Part shown: positions 52,180 to 61,915 of the stretch, one piece after another
Layout of the letters: every line of letters begins with the position of its first letter
How positions within the stretch are numbered: the first letter of the stretch is position 1
DNA from: Aeromonas popoffii
GTDB taxonomy: Bacteria; Pseudomonadota; Gammaproteobacteria; Enterobacterales; Aeromonadaceae
Assembly (NCBI RefSeq): GCF_000820025.1
Contig: NZ_CDBI01000014.1
Location: forward strand, 124,001-188,000
DNA: 64,000 bases
Reading direction: 5' to 3'
Notes under the pieces: model-generated
Seen by the model: only the letters and a program-made list of their open reading frames with translations
Databases searched by the model: none
Told to the model about the DNA's origin: nothing
Position numbers and translations under genes: made by a program

Positions 52180-52632
52180 ATGATGACTTTATCCGAGATC
52201 ATGACAGAACATCCCTTCACCCTGGGTCCGGAAAACAGCGTCAAACAGGCGATGGATTTGATGCAACAGGAGCAGATCCGCCACATCCCCATCGTCGACG
52301 AGCACCGTCATCTGCTGGGTCTGGTCACCCTCACCGACATCCTGGCCACCCGCGAGTCCAAGCTGCTGCTCATCAACCCGGAGCGGGAAGCGGAATTCAC
52401 CGACAGCGTCCAGCTCGACGAGATCATGACCCGCCAGGTGGCGAGCGTGGATCCCCACGCCGGCATCAAGGAAGCGGCCCTCTACCTGCAACGCCACAAA
52501 TATGGCTGCCTGCCGGTGCTCAAGGGGCGCAAACTGGTAGGCATAGTCACGGAGTCGGATTTCATTGCAGTTGCCATCAACCTGCTCGAACTGATGGAAG
52601 AACAGGAGCCGCTCAGCGATTCTGATCTTTAG
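52180..52632 (+). CDS. Tandem CBS-domain protein
   Basis: 150 residues forming two CBS motifs and nothing else: IMTEHPFTLGPENSVKQAMDLM with HIPIVDEHRHLLGLVTLTDIL, then IMTRQVASVDPHAGIKEAALYL with CLPVLKGRKLVGIVTESDF. Such stand-alone pairs bind adenine nucleotides and act as regulatory modules; the target is unknown. GGAGG lies six bases before the first ATG. The C-terminus is acidic (LLELMEEQEPLSDSDL). Confidence 0.92.
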   Translation: MMTLSEIMTEHPFTLGPENSVKQAMDLMQQEQIRHIPIVDEHRHLLGLVTLTDILATRESKLLLINPEREAEFTDSVQLDEIMTRQVASVDPHAGIKEAALYLQRHKYGCLPVLKGRKLVGIVTESDFIAVAINLLELMEEQEPLSDSDL

Positions 52633-52656
52633 ATTATGTAATAAAATTACAACAAA

Positions 52657-52699
52657 AGCGTTTTCAGCACATTAAATCAGCAATAATGCTGAAAGCGCT
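52657..52699 (+). other. Stem-loop after the CBS-domain gene
   Basis: AGCGTTTTCAGCA (52657-52669) pairs with TGCTGAAAGCGCT (52687-52699), with one G-U wobble in 13 pairs. No T run follows, so it is more likely an RNA 3' stability element than a terminator. Confidence 0.5.
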
Positions 52700-52729
52700 C
52701 CATTTTGATGGAAAAATTACACCACAGAC

Positions 52730-52758
52730 TTGCTTTGTGATCTGCGTCACACTATTAT
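52730..52758 (+). promoter_or_regulatory. Perfect CRP palindrome inside a sigma-70-like promoter
   Basis: TGTGA-TCTGCG-TCACA (52736-52751) is a perfect match to the CRP half sites. It sits in the 17-base spacer between TTGCTT (52730-52735) and TATTAT (52753-52758). Bound there, CRP would block this promoter. Alternatively it would activate a weaker start about 40 bases downstream (AATAGT at 52770-52775). Confidence 0.55.
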
Positions 52759-52764
52759 CTGCCC

Positions 52765-52937
52765 CATGCAATAGTTGCCGAGGGGGAGACGAGGGATTGT
52801 GCACCCAGCCTCTTCCTCTCATATGTCTGCAAGTTTGCACACCCCGTAGTTAGTCTTTGCTGTAAAGCTTTTGTTTACATAGCCATTCCTTGTTTGATGA
52901 CCCGGCCTTGTCCTCACGACAGCGCCGGGATTTTTTT
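52765..52937 (+). ncRNA. Candidate small RNA between CBS gene and ahpC
   Basis: The stretch begins just after the promoter-like elements at 52730-52775 and ends in a strong orphan terminator at 52901-52937. It contains no frame with a convincing ribosome site and matches none of the small RNAs I can recall (Spot 42, CyaR, GcvB, FnrS). It could instead be the untranslated 3' tail of the CBS-gene transcript. The expected length is about 170 nt. Confidence 0.35.
52901..52937 (+). terminator. Orphan rho-independent terminator
   Basis: CCCGGC / GCCGGG outer stem and TGTC / GACA inner stem, joined by a 2x2 internal loop, followed by A and seven T. The nearest upstream gene ends 268 bases before it. 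Confidence 0.75.
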
Positions 52938-53084
52938 ATCTGCACGATCCTGCCCCACCCCACTTTGTTACATGCGTCACGCAGCACGTCACTGCCACGC
53001 CCTGCCCGTCCCTGAAGAAGATGCCCATTCGGCCCTTGAAAATCCAGGGTGCCGCACAGATGTTAATCTCGACAAGGGGTTACC

Positions 53085-53113
53085 TTGGCACGTCAGAAAT
53101 ATTCATGTTTAGT
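53085..53113 (+). promoter_or_regulatory. Possible ahpC promoter
   Basis: TTGGCA (53085-53090), 17-base spacer, TTTAGT (53108-53113). This would give a leader of about 160 bases. A short palindrome TAGATTATCTA (53124-53134) lies just downstream. The part of the gap from 52938 to 53084 shows nothing I can support. Confidence 0.35.
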
Positions 53114-53190
53114 ACAGCAGCGGTAGATTATCTAATAGATAGATTGAAGTGATTCAAAATTGCGGCTTTAGCCGATTAGGAGAAGCCCCT

Positions 53191-53358
53191 ATGATGAATC
53201 CATCGAACGTTAAACGCCTGATCCGGATAGACTCTTCAACACCAGACAGGCATATGTACATCACCAAGGAGCAAATACATGTCTACCTACATCAACACTG
53301 CAATCAAGCCGTTCAACGCCACCGCCTACCACAATGGCAAATTCGTTCAGGTGTCTGA
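53191..53358 (+). CDS. Possible upstream reading frame overlapping the ahpC start
   Basis: ATG 53191 has TAGGAG seven bases upstream and opens a 55-codon frame ([16 protein letters not shown]) that reads through the ahpC start in another frame and stops 80 bases inside ahpC. If translated, it would interfere with or tune ahpC initiation. There is no family match, and it may be chance. Confidence 0.25.
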   Translation: MMNPSNVKRLIRIDSSTPDRHMYITKEQIHVYLHQHCNQAVQRHRLPQWQIRSGV

Positions 53359-53845
53359 CGCTGACCTGAAAGGCAAGTGGTCCGTGGTGTTCTTCTACCC
53401 GGCAGACTTCACCTTCGTTTGCCCGACCGAGCTGGGTGACTTGGCTGACAACTACGCCGAATTCAAGAAGCTGGGCGTCGAGATCTACTCCGTCTCCACC
53501 GACACCCACTTCACTCACAAGGCGTGGCACGACACCTCCGACACCATCCAGAAGATCCAGTATCCGATGATTGGTGACCCGACAGGCGCCATCACCCGCA
53601 ACTTCGGCGTGATGATCGAAGAAGCCGGTCTGGCTGACCGCGGCACCTTCGTCATCGACCCGCAGGGCATCATCCAGATCGTTGAAATCAACGCTGGCGG
53701 TATCGGCCGTGACGCTCTGGAACTGCTGCGCAAAGTCAAAGCGGCCCAGTACGTTGCCTCCCACCCGGGTGAAGTGTGCCCGGCCAAGTGGAAAGAAGGC
53801 GATGCCACCCTGGCCCCGTCCCTGGATCTGGTAGGCAAAATCTAA
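53279..53845 (+). CDS. ahpC: Alkyl hydroperoxide reductase subunit C (2-Cys peroxiredoxin)
   Basis: AhpC reduces H2O2, organic peroxides and peroxynitrite. 188 residues with the peroxidatic C48 in FTFVCPTE and the resolving C167 in GEVCPAK. AAGGAG lies 7 bases before the ATG. Codon choice is strongly biased to C-ending codons, consistent with high expression. ahpF follows after a hairpin. Confidence 0.97.
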   Translation: MSTYINTAIKPFNATAYHNGKFVQVSDADLKGKWSVVFFYPADFTFVCPTELGDLADNYAEFKKLGVEIYSVSTDTHFTHKAWHDTSDTIQKIQYPMIGDPTGAITRNFGVMIEEAGLADRGTFVIDPQGIIQIVEINAGGIGRDALELLRKVKAAQYVASHPGEVCPAKWKEGDATLAPSLDLVGKI

Positions 53846-53858
53846 GCCTCCGCTTCCA

Positions 53859-53884
53859 AGACCGGCCCATTCAAGGGCCGGTCT
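53859..53884 (+). terminator. Hairpin between ahpC and ahpF (possible attenuator)
   Basis: AGACCGGCCC / GGGCCGGTCT, 10-bp perfect stem with loop ATTCAA, followed by the weak tract GCTTTCTGG. It could reduce ahpF relative to ahpC. Confidence 0.6.
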
Positions 53885-53936
53885 GCTTTCTGGCCTGACA
53901 AAACGCCGACCCGCAATCACAAGAAGGAATTGGAAG

Positions 53937-55529
53937 ATGTTGGATACCAACCTCAAACAACAGCTGAACACCTATCTGCAGTACATCGTCAATCCCATCG
54001 AGATCAGCGTGTCCGGCAACGACAGTGACAAAACCGCCGAGCTGCTGGCGCTGGCCCGCGAGATAGCCGAGATGTCCCCCAAGATTGCCATGACTGATGG
54101 CAACAATGCCCGCAAGCCTTCCATGAGCATCGCGCCGAAGGGCGAGATCCCGCGCGTTCATTTTGCCGGCATCCCCATGGGTCATGAATTTACCTCTCTC
54201 GTGCTCGCCCTGCTGCAAAGCGGCGGTCACCCCTCCAAGGCCGATGCGGCCGTGCAGGAGCAGATCCGCAATCTCAAGGGCGAGTTCCACTTCGAGACCT
54301 ATATCTCCCTCTCCTGCCACAACTGCCCGGACGTGGTGCAGGCGCTGAACCTGATGGCGACCTTAAACCCCGGCATCACCCACACCATGATCGACGGCGC
54401 CCTGTTCCAGGAAGAAGTCACCGAACGTCAAATCATGGCGGTGCCGAACGTCTATATGAACGGTCAGCCATTCAGCCAGGGCCGCATCTCGCTGGAAGAG
54501 ATAGTGGCCAAGCTCGATACAGGCGCGGCCGATCGCAAGGCTGCCGAGCTGAGTGAAAAAGCCCCCTACGACGTGCTGGTGGTCGGTGGTGGCCCGGCTG
54601 GTGCTGCAGCCGCCATCTATGCCGCTCGTAAAGGCATTCGCACCGCCATCGTCGCCGAGCGCTTCGGCGGCCAGATGATGGACACCGTCGGTATCGAGAA
54701 CTTTATCTCCGTGCCCTACACCGAAGGTCCCAAGCTGACCGCGAGTCTGGAGCAACACGTCAAGCAGTACGGCGTGGAAGTGATCACCGAGCAGCGCGCC
54801 GCCGCCATCAGCAAAGATGGCTATGTGAATGTGGATCTCGCCTCCGGCGCCACCTTGAAGAGCCGTGCCGTGATCCTGGCAACCGGTGCCCGCTGGCGCG
54901 ACCTGAACGTGCCGGGCGAGCTCGAGTACCGCACCAAGGGCGTGGCCTACTGCCCGCACTGCGATGGCCCCTTCTTCAAAGGCAAGCGGGTGGCGGTGAT
55001 CGGGGGCGGCAACTCAGGTGTCGAGGCTGCCATCGATCTGGCCGGCCTAGTCGAGCATGTGACCGTGGTGGAATTTGCCGATACCCTGCGTGCCGACGAG
55101 GTGCTGCAGAAGAAGGCTCGCTCCATGGGCAATATCGACATCATCATGAGCGCCCGCACTACCGAAGTGATTGGTGATGGCAGCAAGGTGGTCGGCATGG
55201 ATTACGAAGATCGCACTACTGGTGAGATCAAGCACTTAGGCGTGGCGGGTATCTTCGTGCAGATAGGCCTGATCCCCAACACCGAGTTCCTGAAAGGGAG
55301 CGAGATTGCCCTGACCCGTTTTGGCGAGATCGAGATCGACACCAAGGGCGCCACTTCCCTGCCCGGCGTCTATGCCGCCGGTGACGCCACTACCGTGCCG
55401 TTCAAGCAGATCATCATCTCCATGGGAGCGGGAGCCACTGCAGCACTGGGTGCGTTTGATTACCTCATCCGCAATGCGGCGCCGGACGCCACCGAGGCAT
55501 CCGCCAAGGCCGATGGCGTGACCGCCTGA
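53937..55529 (+). CDS. ahpF: Alkyl hydroperoxide reductase subunit F
   Basis: The flavoprotein that reduces AhpC with NADH. 530 residues: an N-terminal twin thioredoxin-like domain with redox pair C127/C130 (SCHNC), FAD motif [15 protein letters not shown], the thioredoxin-reductase-type disulfide C339/C342 (CPHCDGP), and an NAD-binding [15 protein letters not shown] precedes the ATG. Confidence 0.97.
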   Translation: MLDTNLKQQLNTYLQYIVNPIEISVSGNDSDKTAELLALAREIAEMSPKIAMTDGNNARKPSMSIAPKGEIPRVHFAGIPMGHEFTSLVLALLQSGGHPSKADAAVQEQIRNLKGEFHFETYISLSCHNCPDVVQALNLMATLNPGITHTMIDGALFQEEVTERQIMAVPNVYMNGQPFSQGRISLEEIVAKLDTGAADRKAAELSEKAPYDVLVVGGGPAGAAAAIYAARKGIRTAIVAERFGGQMMDTVGIENFISVPYTEGPKLTASLEQHVKQYGVEVITEQRAAAISKDGYVNVDLASGATLKSRAVILATGARWRDLNVPGELEYRTKGVAYCPHCDGPFFKGKRVAVIGGGNSGVEAAIDLAGLVEHVTVVEFADTLRADEVLQKKARSMGNIDIIMSARTTEVIGDGSKVVGMDYEDRTTGEIKHLGVAGIFVQIGLIPNTEFLKGSEIALTRFGEIEIDTKGATSLPGVYAAGDATTVPFKQIIISMGAGATAALGAFDYLIRNAAPDATEASAKADGVTA

Positions 55530-55545
55530 TAATCCTTTTACCAAT

Positions 55546-55576
55546 AAAAAGCCGGCTCACTGGAGCCGGCTTTTTT
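55546..55576. terminator. Bidirectional terminator after ahpF
   Basis: AAAAAGCCGGCTC / GAGCCGGCTTTTTT with a 4-base loop and T runs on both strands. It is shared by ahpF and the convergent MFS gene. Confidence 0.9.
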
Positions 55577-55595
55577 GTCCACGTCATTCAGACCG

Positions 55596-56873
55596 CTAGG
55601 CCGGCCCGGACGACTCAGGCGTGGCATAGCTGGCAGGTACGGCCTCCCCCGCCAGATCCGTTCTCGGCTCCAGCTCAGGCGTCATGGGCGTATTGGGCGG
55701 CACCGGCATGAACACCTGATGATCGGCCAGGGGAATGGGGGCCCGCTGCCGCTTGCGCCAACCCAGATACGCTGTCAGCAGGGTGCCGCACAGGGCGAAA
55801 TAGACAAACAAGCCCTGCGGCCCAAACTGCAGCATGACGAAAGGCGCCAGCAGCGGCCCTATCATGGCCCCCAGACTGTAGGCGAGCAGCAGCCCCTGAT
55901 TGGCCCCCAGCACCTGATCCGGACGCAGCTCATCGCAGGCGTGACTCAGGCTCAGGGGATAGATGGAAAACGCCATCCCTCCCAGCAAGAACACCAGGGT
56001 ACCGGTGACAGGTTCGCGCCAATCCTCCGGCAGCAGCACCATCAGCAGGGCGAGCAGAGTCAGCACGGCGCCGAGCAGCAGGATCACCAGCCGCCTGTCA
56101 TAGCGATCGGACATACGGCCTATGGGGTACTGCAGGCACATGCCCCCCAGGATAACCAGTGCCATCATCTCCGCCACCCGCGAAAGCGAGGCACCGCTGT
56201 CGGTAAAGTAAAGTGGCAGCAGGCCGTAAATGGCGCCGAGGATCAGGCCTGAGAGGAAGCTGCTGCCCATGCCAGCCGGAGTGAGCCGTACCAGATCGAT
56301 CACCCCGACCGGTTGGGACGCGACCATGGCGGGCGTCGCCACCCGGGAGAGCGCCAGCGGCACCACAGACAAGGTGGCTGCCATGGCGCACAGGGCAAAC
56401 GGGGTCAGCACCATGGGGTCCACCCACTTGAGCAGCAACTGGCCCATGGCCAAGGATCCGTAGAGCAGGATCATGTAGAGCGACATCAGCCGCCCCCGGT
56501 TGAGCGGGGTGCTTGAAACCAGCATCCAGGACTCCAGCACCACGAACAGGCCACCGGTGGCAAAGCCCCCCACCAGCCGCAGTGCGGCCCAGCTGACGGG
56601 GTCCACCACCATGCCGTGCAACAGAAACAGAAAACAGAGCAGGGAGGCGTAGGCCGCATAAGCCCGGATATGGCCGACCCGTATGATAAGGCGAGCGTTG
56701 ACGAAGGCCCCCAGTACCAGGCCACTGAAATAGGCAGCCGACACCAGACCGATGGCCTGCACCGACACCTGCTCGGCCGAGAGGCGCACCGTCAGCAGGG
56801 TATTGAACATGCCGTGGCCCAGAATGAATATCACCAGACTGGCCAAGGGTGAGAACAACCTTGTGAGCGTCAT
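55596..56873 (-). CDS. MFS transporter, YcaD-like
   Basis: 425 residues with twelve hydrophobic segments. It resembles E. coli YcaD in several places (GLVSAAYFSGLVLGAFVNARLI, VVLESWMLVSSTPLNRGRLMSLYM, GLILGAIYGLLPLYF, YPIGRMSDRYDRR). The substrate is unknown. The C-terminal 45 residues are a proline-rich cytosolic tail not seen in YcaD. ATG 56873 has AGGAAG five bases upstream. Confidence 0.85.
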   Translation of the reverse strand: MTLTRLFSPLASLVIFILGHGMFNTLLTVRLSAEQVSVQAIGLVSAAYFSGLVLGAFVNARLIIRVGHIRAYAAYASLLCFLFLLHGMVVDPVSWAALRLVGGFATGGLFVVLESWMLVSSTPLNRGRLMSLYMILLYGSLAMGQLLLKWVDPMVLTPFALCAMAATLSVVPLALSRVATPAMVASQPVGVIDLVRLTPAGMGSSFLSGLILGAIYGLLPLYFTDSGASLSRVAEMMALVILGGMCLQYPIGRMSDRYDRRLVILLLGAVLTLLALLMVLLPEDWREPVTGTLVFLLGGMAFSIYPLSLSHACDELRPDQVLGANQGLLLAYSLGAMIGPLLAPFVMLQFGPQGLFVYFALCGTLLTAYLGWRKRQRAPIPLADHQVFMPVPPNTPMTPELEPRTDLAGEAVPASYATPESSGPA

Positions 56874-56991
56874 GGGGTCTTCCTGTCGGGCTAAACAACC
56901 ATGGTACCGTTTGCTTCCCCCCCACTTCAACCCAACCGGCCCTGCCACGACCACACTATGCTTGATGAGACCCACCATTGAGGTAACCAAG

Positions 56992-57237
56992 ATGAAACCT
57001 GTCCTGTTATTGATTGGCCTGCTCTTTGCCGGCAGTGCCCTCGCGTTTCACTGCCCCGCAGACATGAAGAAGATCGATGATGCCCTCGCCGCAGGCCCCG
57101 CCCTCAGCGCCGAGCAACTGGCCGAGGTGAAGCAGCTCAGGGCCGAAGGAGAAACCCTGCATAACGCGGGCAAACATCAGGCATCCGTCGATGCCCTGGC
57201 CAAAGCCCTGGCCATCCTGGGCATAGACCAGGGCTAA
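56992..57237 (+). CDS. Small exported protein of unknown function
   Basis: 81 residues with a clear signal peptide (MKPVLLLIGLLFAGSALA, cleavage before FHCPAD). The mature helical domain (DMKKIDDALAAG, LSAEQLAEVKQLRAEGE, ASVDALAKALAIL) is TPR-like in spacing. It probably works in the periplasm. It is divergent from the MFS gene with 118 bases between. I cannot name a family. Confidence 0.75.
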   Translation: MKPVLLLIGLLFAGSALAFHCPADMKKIDDALAAGPALSAEQLAEVKQLRAEGETLHNAGKHQASVDALAKALAILGIDQG

Positions 57238-57304
57238 GGTCACAAGCCCCCCTCGCGACTGTCTGCGTCGCAGCGCACCCAAACGAGGTACCCGGGAAAT
57301 AACA

Positions 57305-57334
57305 AAGGCCCTCGCCGTGAACGACGAGGGCCTT
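57305..57334 (-). terminator. Terminator after the methyltransferase gene
   Basis: AAGGCCCTCG / CGAGGGCCTT, 10-bp stem, followed on the minus strand by TGTTATTT. Confidence 0.75.
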
Positions 57335-57358
57335 GTCATGTCGGGAAGCCGGCTCCGA

Positions 57359-58114
57359 TCAGGCCGACACCCGGCCGCTGTAGACCAGGGTGCTGTAGTT
57401 GAAGGAGACTCTGCCACCCACCGCATGGCGGCCAAATTCGCGTCGGATGAGCGCCGTCATCTGCTCATGGGCCGGGGTGCCGACGGCGGGGGCATAGGAG
57501 GAGGAGTTAAGCCGCCCCAGCACACCATCGAGATCGAACAGCTGGTGGTTCTCGAAGCGATCGAGCCGATACTCACCCTCGAAGAAGGCACGAAAATCGT
57601 GCTCGCGGAGGTTGCGATGATTGACCTCTTCGTAATCCCCCGAATAGGCGTGCAACCCCTCCTCATAGGCCTTGAGAAAGGGGGTGTCGGTCAGCCTGTC
57701 ATTCCAGATGAGGGCGACCCGGCCATCTGGTCTGAGCAGGCGCTGGCACTCCTGCCGAAAGGCCGCGCGATCGAACCAGTGAAACGCCTGGGCGACAGTG
57801 ACCAGATCCACCGAGCCCGCCGGCAGCCCGGTGGCCTCCGCACTGCCGTGCGACCAGCCGATATTGCCCACATCCGCCAGTAGTCGTCTGGCGGCGGCGC
57901 GCATCTCGTCATTGGGCTCCACCGCCCAGACCCGCGCCACCCGGGGTGCAAGCAGGGTGGTCAGGATGCCGGTGCCCGCCCCTATGTCGGCCACATGGGC
58001 CTCGGGCCCCATGGCAAGCTGCTGGGCCAGAAAGTCCAGCATGGCCGCCGGATAACCGGGGCGGTACTTCACATAAGCCTCGACCCTGGTCGAAAATCGC
58101 TGGGTACTGTCCAT
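57359..58114 (-). CDS. SAM-dependent class I methyltransferase
   Basis: 251 residues. Motif I is VADIGAGTGILTTLL, the acidic strand is VWAVEPNDEMRAAA and motif IV is VDLVTVAQAFHWFD, as in the UbiE/Methyltransf_11 type. The N-terminal text FSTRVEAYVKYRPGYP is typical of a group of small-molecule methyltransferases of unknown substrate. ATG 58114 has AGAGG eight bases upstream; GTG 58123 is less likely. Confidence 0.88.
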   Translation of the reverse strand: MDSTQRFSTRVEAYVKYRPGYPAAMLDFLAQQLAMGPEAHVADIGAGTGILTTLLAPRVARVWAVEPNDEMRAAARRLLADVGNIGWSHGSAEATGLPAGSVDLVTVAQAFHWFDRAAFRQECQRLLRPDGRVALIWNDRLTDTPFLKAYEEGLHAYSGDYEEVNHRNLREHDFRAFFEGEYRLDRFENHQLFDLDGVLGRLNSSSYAPAVGTPAHEQMTALIRREFGRHAVGGRVSFNYSTLVYSGRVSA

Positions 58115-58380
58115 CGCGCACACCTCTCTTGTCAGTGACGGGCGCCATTTGCCCGCATCCCGTTGCCCTGGCTGTCGTTCAACACGCCAAAGCGGGTAGT
58201 CCGGATCACTATGCCACTACACTTGACGACATCATGCAACTCCCAGATTGGCAACATACGGGTCCACTCGCCAGCCAGTGCGGTGACCACGGACCCGCCA
58301 CGGGTGAGATGAAGAGAGCGCCACCTTGGCGGCGCAGGGTGCAGGGGCCACCAGATGATGACGCCGTACACCGCGCCCCG
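58115..58380. other. Intergenic stretch without a supportable gene
   Basis: Several overlapping open frames exist on both strands because of high GC, but none has a ribosome site, family resemblance or consistent codon pattern. The missing N-terminal part of the adjacent VOC pseudogene would be expected here, and I cannot find it. Confidence 0.6.
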
Positions 58381-58711
58381 GCCGATTACCCCGCCGGCAA
58401 GCGAGGGGATGTGCTGACGGTCTAGTTCAGGGTGATGGGGATCCCCTGCCTCGGGCTCAATGGCAGCCCCGGGGTCAGGCACAGCAGGGCCTTCTCGTTC
58501 CAGGTTGCCACCCAGAGCCAGGCCAAGACAGATCACTCTATTGGCACGCCATCATTGAGAGCGGCGGTCAGGGGTGCGAGTGTGGCTGGTGTCAGGACAA
58601 GTGGGGCATCTCCTGCCAGATGCCCTGACCGAGGCGATCGCCGAACCCGAGGCCATGATGCAGATGGGCAAGATTGATATCGCAGCTATCGAGGCGGCGC
58701 GTCGCGGCTGA
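58381..58711 (+). pseudogene. Decayed VOC-family (PhnB-like, 3-dmu-9_3-mt) protein gene
   Basis: Joining frames restores a recognisable C-terminal two thirds of a PhnB-like VOC protein. Frame 1 gives DYPAGKRGDVLTV, stop (TAG 58423-58425, where Glu is expected), FRVMGIPCLGLNG, and AFSFQVATQSQAKTDH. A 2-base CT insertion near 58537 shifts to YWHAIIESGGQGCECGWCQDKWGISCQM. After TGA 58626 a further shift near 58625 gives LTEAIAEPEAMMQMGKIDIAAIEAARRG, stop 58709-58711. At least one nonsense change and two frameshifts are present. The N-terminal part (normally FLWFD-containing) is missing. Confidence 0.85.
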
Positions 58712-58737
58712 AAGCCGTTTGAGGGCGCCACAAACGA

Positions 58738-58763
58738 CAAGGCCACCCGCTGGGGTGGCCTTG
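58738..58763 (-). terminator. Terminator after gcvP
   Basis: CAAGGCCACCC / GGGTGGCCTTG, 11-bp stem with a 4-base loop. The following minus-strand tract (TCGTTTG) is only moderately T-rich. Confidence 0.65.
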
Positions 58764-58797
58764 TGTTTATTGGCTGTCAGCCCGTCAGGGACCGTGA

Positions 58798-61674
58798 TTA
58801 CTTGGCGTACTCCTCGGTGGGGATGCAGGCGCAGAACAGGTTGCGATCGCCGTAGACGTCGTCGATACGGTTCACCGACGGCCACAGCTTGCTGGCCCGC
58901 ACGGCGTCGGTCGGGAAGACCGCCTCGGCGCGGCTGTAACCCCGGTTCCACTCGCTGTCCATCACGTCATCCTGGGTATGGGGCGCGTTGACCAGCGGGT
59001 TGTCGGCCAGGCTCCAGTGACCATCCTGCACCTTGGCAATCTCGGCACGGATGGCGGTCATCGCCTCGATGAAGCGATCCAGCTCGCGCTTGGATTCGGA
59101 TTCCGTCGGCTCGACCATCAGGGTGCCCGCCACCGGGAAGCTCATGGTCGGCGCATGGAAGCCATAGTCCATCAGCCGCTTGGCCACGTCCATCTCGCTG
59201 ATGCCACAGGCCTCTTTGAGCGGGCGGATATCCAGGATGCACTCATGGGCCACGCGGTTGTTGCGACCGGAGTAGAGCACGGGGAAGGATTCACCCAGCT
59301 TCTTGGCCAGGTAGTTGGCGTTGAGGATGGCCACCTGAGTGGATTTCTTCAGCCCTGCATCCCCCAGCATGGCGATATACATCCAGCTGATGGGCAATAT
59401 GCTGGCCGAGCCGAACGGCGCCGCCGACACGGCGCCGTTGTTACGGCTCTCCTTGTTGGTCTTGACCACAGAGTGACCGGCCACAAACGGTGCCAAGTGT
59501 TTCTTCACGCCGATGGGGCCCATGCCCGGGCCACCGCCGCCATGGGGAATGGCGAAGGTCTTGTGCAGGTTGAGGTGAGATACGTCCGCCCCGATAAAGC
59601 CCGGGGCAGTGAGGCCCACCTGGGCATTCATGTTGGCGCCGTCGAGATAGACCTGACCACCGTGCTGGTGAACGATGTCGCACACCTCCTTGATGGTCTC
59701 CTCATACACCCCGTGGGTGGAGGGATAGGTCACCATCAGGCAGGAGAGCTGATCCCCCGCCTCAGCGGCCTTGGCGCGCAGGTCATCGAGATCCACGTTG
59801 CCGAACTTGTCGCAGGCCGTGACGATGACCCGCAGCCCCGCCATCTGGGCGGAGGCCGGGTTGGTGCCGTGGGCAGAGGCCGGAATGAGGCAGATGTCGC
59901 GATGACCATCGCCACGGGACTCGTGGTACTTCTTGATGGCGAGCAAGCCCGCGTACTCACCCTGAGCACCTGAGTTCGGCTGCATGCAGACCGCATCGTA
60001 ACCGGTCACCTTCACCAGCCAGTCTTCGAGGTCGGCCAGCAGCAGCTGGTAGCCCTTGGCCTGGGCCAGCGGCGCAAACGGGTGCAGCTTGCCAAACTCG
60101 GGCCATGTCACCGGGATCATCTCGGCGGTGGCGTTGAGCTTCATGGTGCAGGAACCCAGCGAAATCATGGCGTAGTTGAGGGCCAGATCTTTGGCTTCGA
60201 GACGGTGGATGTAGCGCAGCATCTCGGTCTCGGAGTGGTACTTGTTGAACACCTCGTGGGTCAGCACGGCATCGGTGCGCAGCAGATCCTGCGGGATGCC
60301 GTGATGGGTCTGGGCCGCCTTGTCGAGCACCTCCACGTCCAGGCCGTGGCCTTGACCGAGGAAGAGATCAAACAGCTCGGCCACATCGGCGCGGGTGGTG
60401 GTTTCAGAGAGCGACACCCCCACGGCGCCATCGAGATCGGCACGCAGGTTGATGCCCAGCCCTTCGGCTTTGGCAATGAGCGCGGCTTTATCTGCTGTCA
60501 GCACTGTGAGGGTGTCGAACCAGCTGGCGTGCCTGAGGGCCACGCCCTTGGCTTTGAGACCCAGCGCCAGAATGGTGGTGAGACGGTGAACGCGGGAGGC
60601 GATGGTTTTCAGCCCCACCGGGCCGTGATAAACGGCGTAGAAACTCGCCATGTTGGCCAACAGCACCTGTGCGGTACAGATGTTGGAGTTGGCCTTCTCG
60701 CGGCGGATATGCTGTTCGCGGGTCTGCATCGCCATGCGCAGGGCACTCTTGCCACGGGCGTCCCTGGAGACACCGATGATGCGACCCGGCATGGAGCGCT
60801 TGTAGGCATCGCGGGTGGCGAAGAAGGCGGCGTGGGGGCCACCGTAACCCATGGGCACGCCGAAACGCTGGGCGGTGCCCAACACCACGTCGGCACCCAG
60901 CTCGCCCGGGGATTTGAGCAGCAGCAGGGAGAGCAGATCGGCGCTGACGCAGGCCAGCCCTTTCTGGGCCTGTACCGCGGCAATCAGGGCCCGCAGATCT
61001 TTCACCTCACCGGTAGTGGTGGGGTACTGGAACAGGGCACCAAACACCTCTTCGTTCACAGCATCGCTCGCGGCGCCGACCGCCACGTCAAAACCGAAGT
61101 GAACCGCGCGCTCCTTGACCACGTCGATCACCTGCGGGTGCACATCGTCAGCCACGAAGAAGAGGTTGGATTTGGACTTGGCCATGCGCTTGGCCAGCGC
61201 CATGGCTTCGGCGGCAGCGGTGGCTTCATCCAGCAGGGAAGCGCTGGCGAGATCCATGCCGGTAAGATCCAGCGTCAGCTGCTGGAAGTTGAGCAGGGCT
61301 TCGAGACGCCCCTGGGCCAGCTCGGGCTGGTACGGGGTGTAGGCGGTATACCAGCCCGGGTTCTCCAGCACGTTGCGCAGGATGACGTGGGGCACATGGG
61401 TGTCGTGATAGCCCATGCCGATGTAGCTCTTGGCAATCTTGTTCTGAGCGGCGTAGCCCTTGAGCTTGGCCAGCGCCTCCACTTCCGTCATGGAGGCGCC
61501 GATACCGAGCGGGCCCGGCCGGCGAATGGCGGCGGGGACCGTCTGTTCAATCAGATCGTCCAGGCTCTCTGCGCCAACGATGGCCAACAGGGCGCGCACT
61601 TCTTCCTCACCCGAGCCTATGTGGCGACGGATGAAATTGGTTTTTTGCTCGAGTTCAAACAGTGACTGGGTCAT
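58798..61674 (-). CDS. gcvP: Glycine dehydrogenase (decarboxylating), P protein
   Basis: The PLP subunit of the glycine cleavage system, which decarboxylates glycine and loads the aminomethyl group on GcvH. 958 residues, almost the E. coli length. The N-terminal text is [17 protein letters not shown]; the PLP Lys lies in [21 protein letters not shown] 61674 is chosen on homology; a frame extending back to 61872 is rejected. It is last in the gcvTHP order, separated from gcvH by 272 bases with a hairpin. Confidence 0.97.
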   Translation of the reverse strand: MTQSLFELEQKTNFIRRHIGSGEEEVRALLAIVGAESLDDLIEQTVPAAIRRPGPLGIGASMTEVEALAKLKGYAAQNKIAKSYIGMGYHDTHVPHVILRNVLENPGWYTAYTPYQPELAQGRLEALLNFQQLTLDLTGMDLASASLLDEATAAAEAMALAKRMAKSKSNLFFVADDVHPQVIDVVKERAVHFGFDVAVGAASDAVNEEVFGALFQYPTTTGEVKDLRALIAAVQAQKGLACVSADLLSLLLLKSPGELGADVVLGTAQRFGVPMGYGGPHAAFFATRDAYKRSMPGRIIGVSRDARGKSALRMAMQTREQHIRREKANSNICTAQVLLANMASFYAVYHGPVGLKTIASRVHRLTTILALGLKAKGVALRHASWFDTLTVLTADKAALIAKAEGLGINLRADLDGAVGVSLSETTTRADVAELFDLFLGQGHGLDVEVLDKAAQTHHGIPQDLLRTDAVLTHEVFNKYHSETEMLRYIHRLEAKDLALNYAMISLGSCTMKLNATAEMIPVTWPEFGKLHPFAPLAQAKGYQLLLADLEDWLVKVTGYDAVCMQPNSGAQGEYAGLLAIKKYHESRGDGHRDICLIPASAHGTNPASAQMAGLRVIVTACDKFGNVDLDDLRAKAAEAGDQLSCLMVTYPSTHGVYEETIKEVCDIVHQHGGQVYLDGANMNAQVGLTAPGFIGADVSHLNLHKTFAIPHGGGGPGMGPIGVKKHLAPFVAGHSVVKTNKESRNNGAVSAAPFGSASILPISWMYIAMLGDAGLKKSTQVAILNANYLAKKLGESFPVLYSGRNNRVAHECILDIRPLKEACGISEMDVAKRLMDYGFHAPTMSFPVAGTLMVEPTESESKRELDRFIEAMTAIRAEIAKVQDGHWSLADNPLVNAPHTQDDVMDSEWNRGYSRAEAVFPTDAVRASKLWPSVNRIDDVYGDRNLFCACIPTEEYAK

Positions 61675-61915
61675 TTCCCTATTCCTGGTTTTAAGTCCTG
61701 ATAACCAAGACCTGATGTTCCTGATAGCCGGCAGATACCAGCTCCACTCATGTTCTGGGTCCCGCAGGCAGAGTGCGGCACCAGCATTGACAGGGGATCG
61801 CCTTGTTGCGTACCGGCCTGCTTGCCCCGTGGCAAGGCCAGGTTGACAAACGGCAGGCGCGGGCGACGTCACCCTTCTACCAGAGGGCGCGTGCCCGGCT
61901 GGCGGTCATACAAAC

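Noticed and set aside
52894-53112. 72-codon frame downstream of the orphan terminator
   Set aside because: It begins inside the terminator hairpin, has no ribosome site and no coding-like pattern.
53122-53152. OxyR operator before ahpC
   Set aside because: TAGATTATCTA is palindromic, but the spaced ATAG/CTAT quartet is incomplete and it lies downstream of the best promoter guess.
58132-58536. 134-codon minus-strand frame upstream of the methyltransferase
   Set aside because: No ribosome site, no family resemblance, and it lies antisense to the VOC pseudogene, whose protein-level match is much better.
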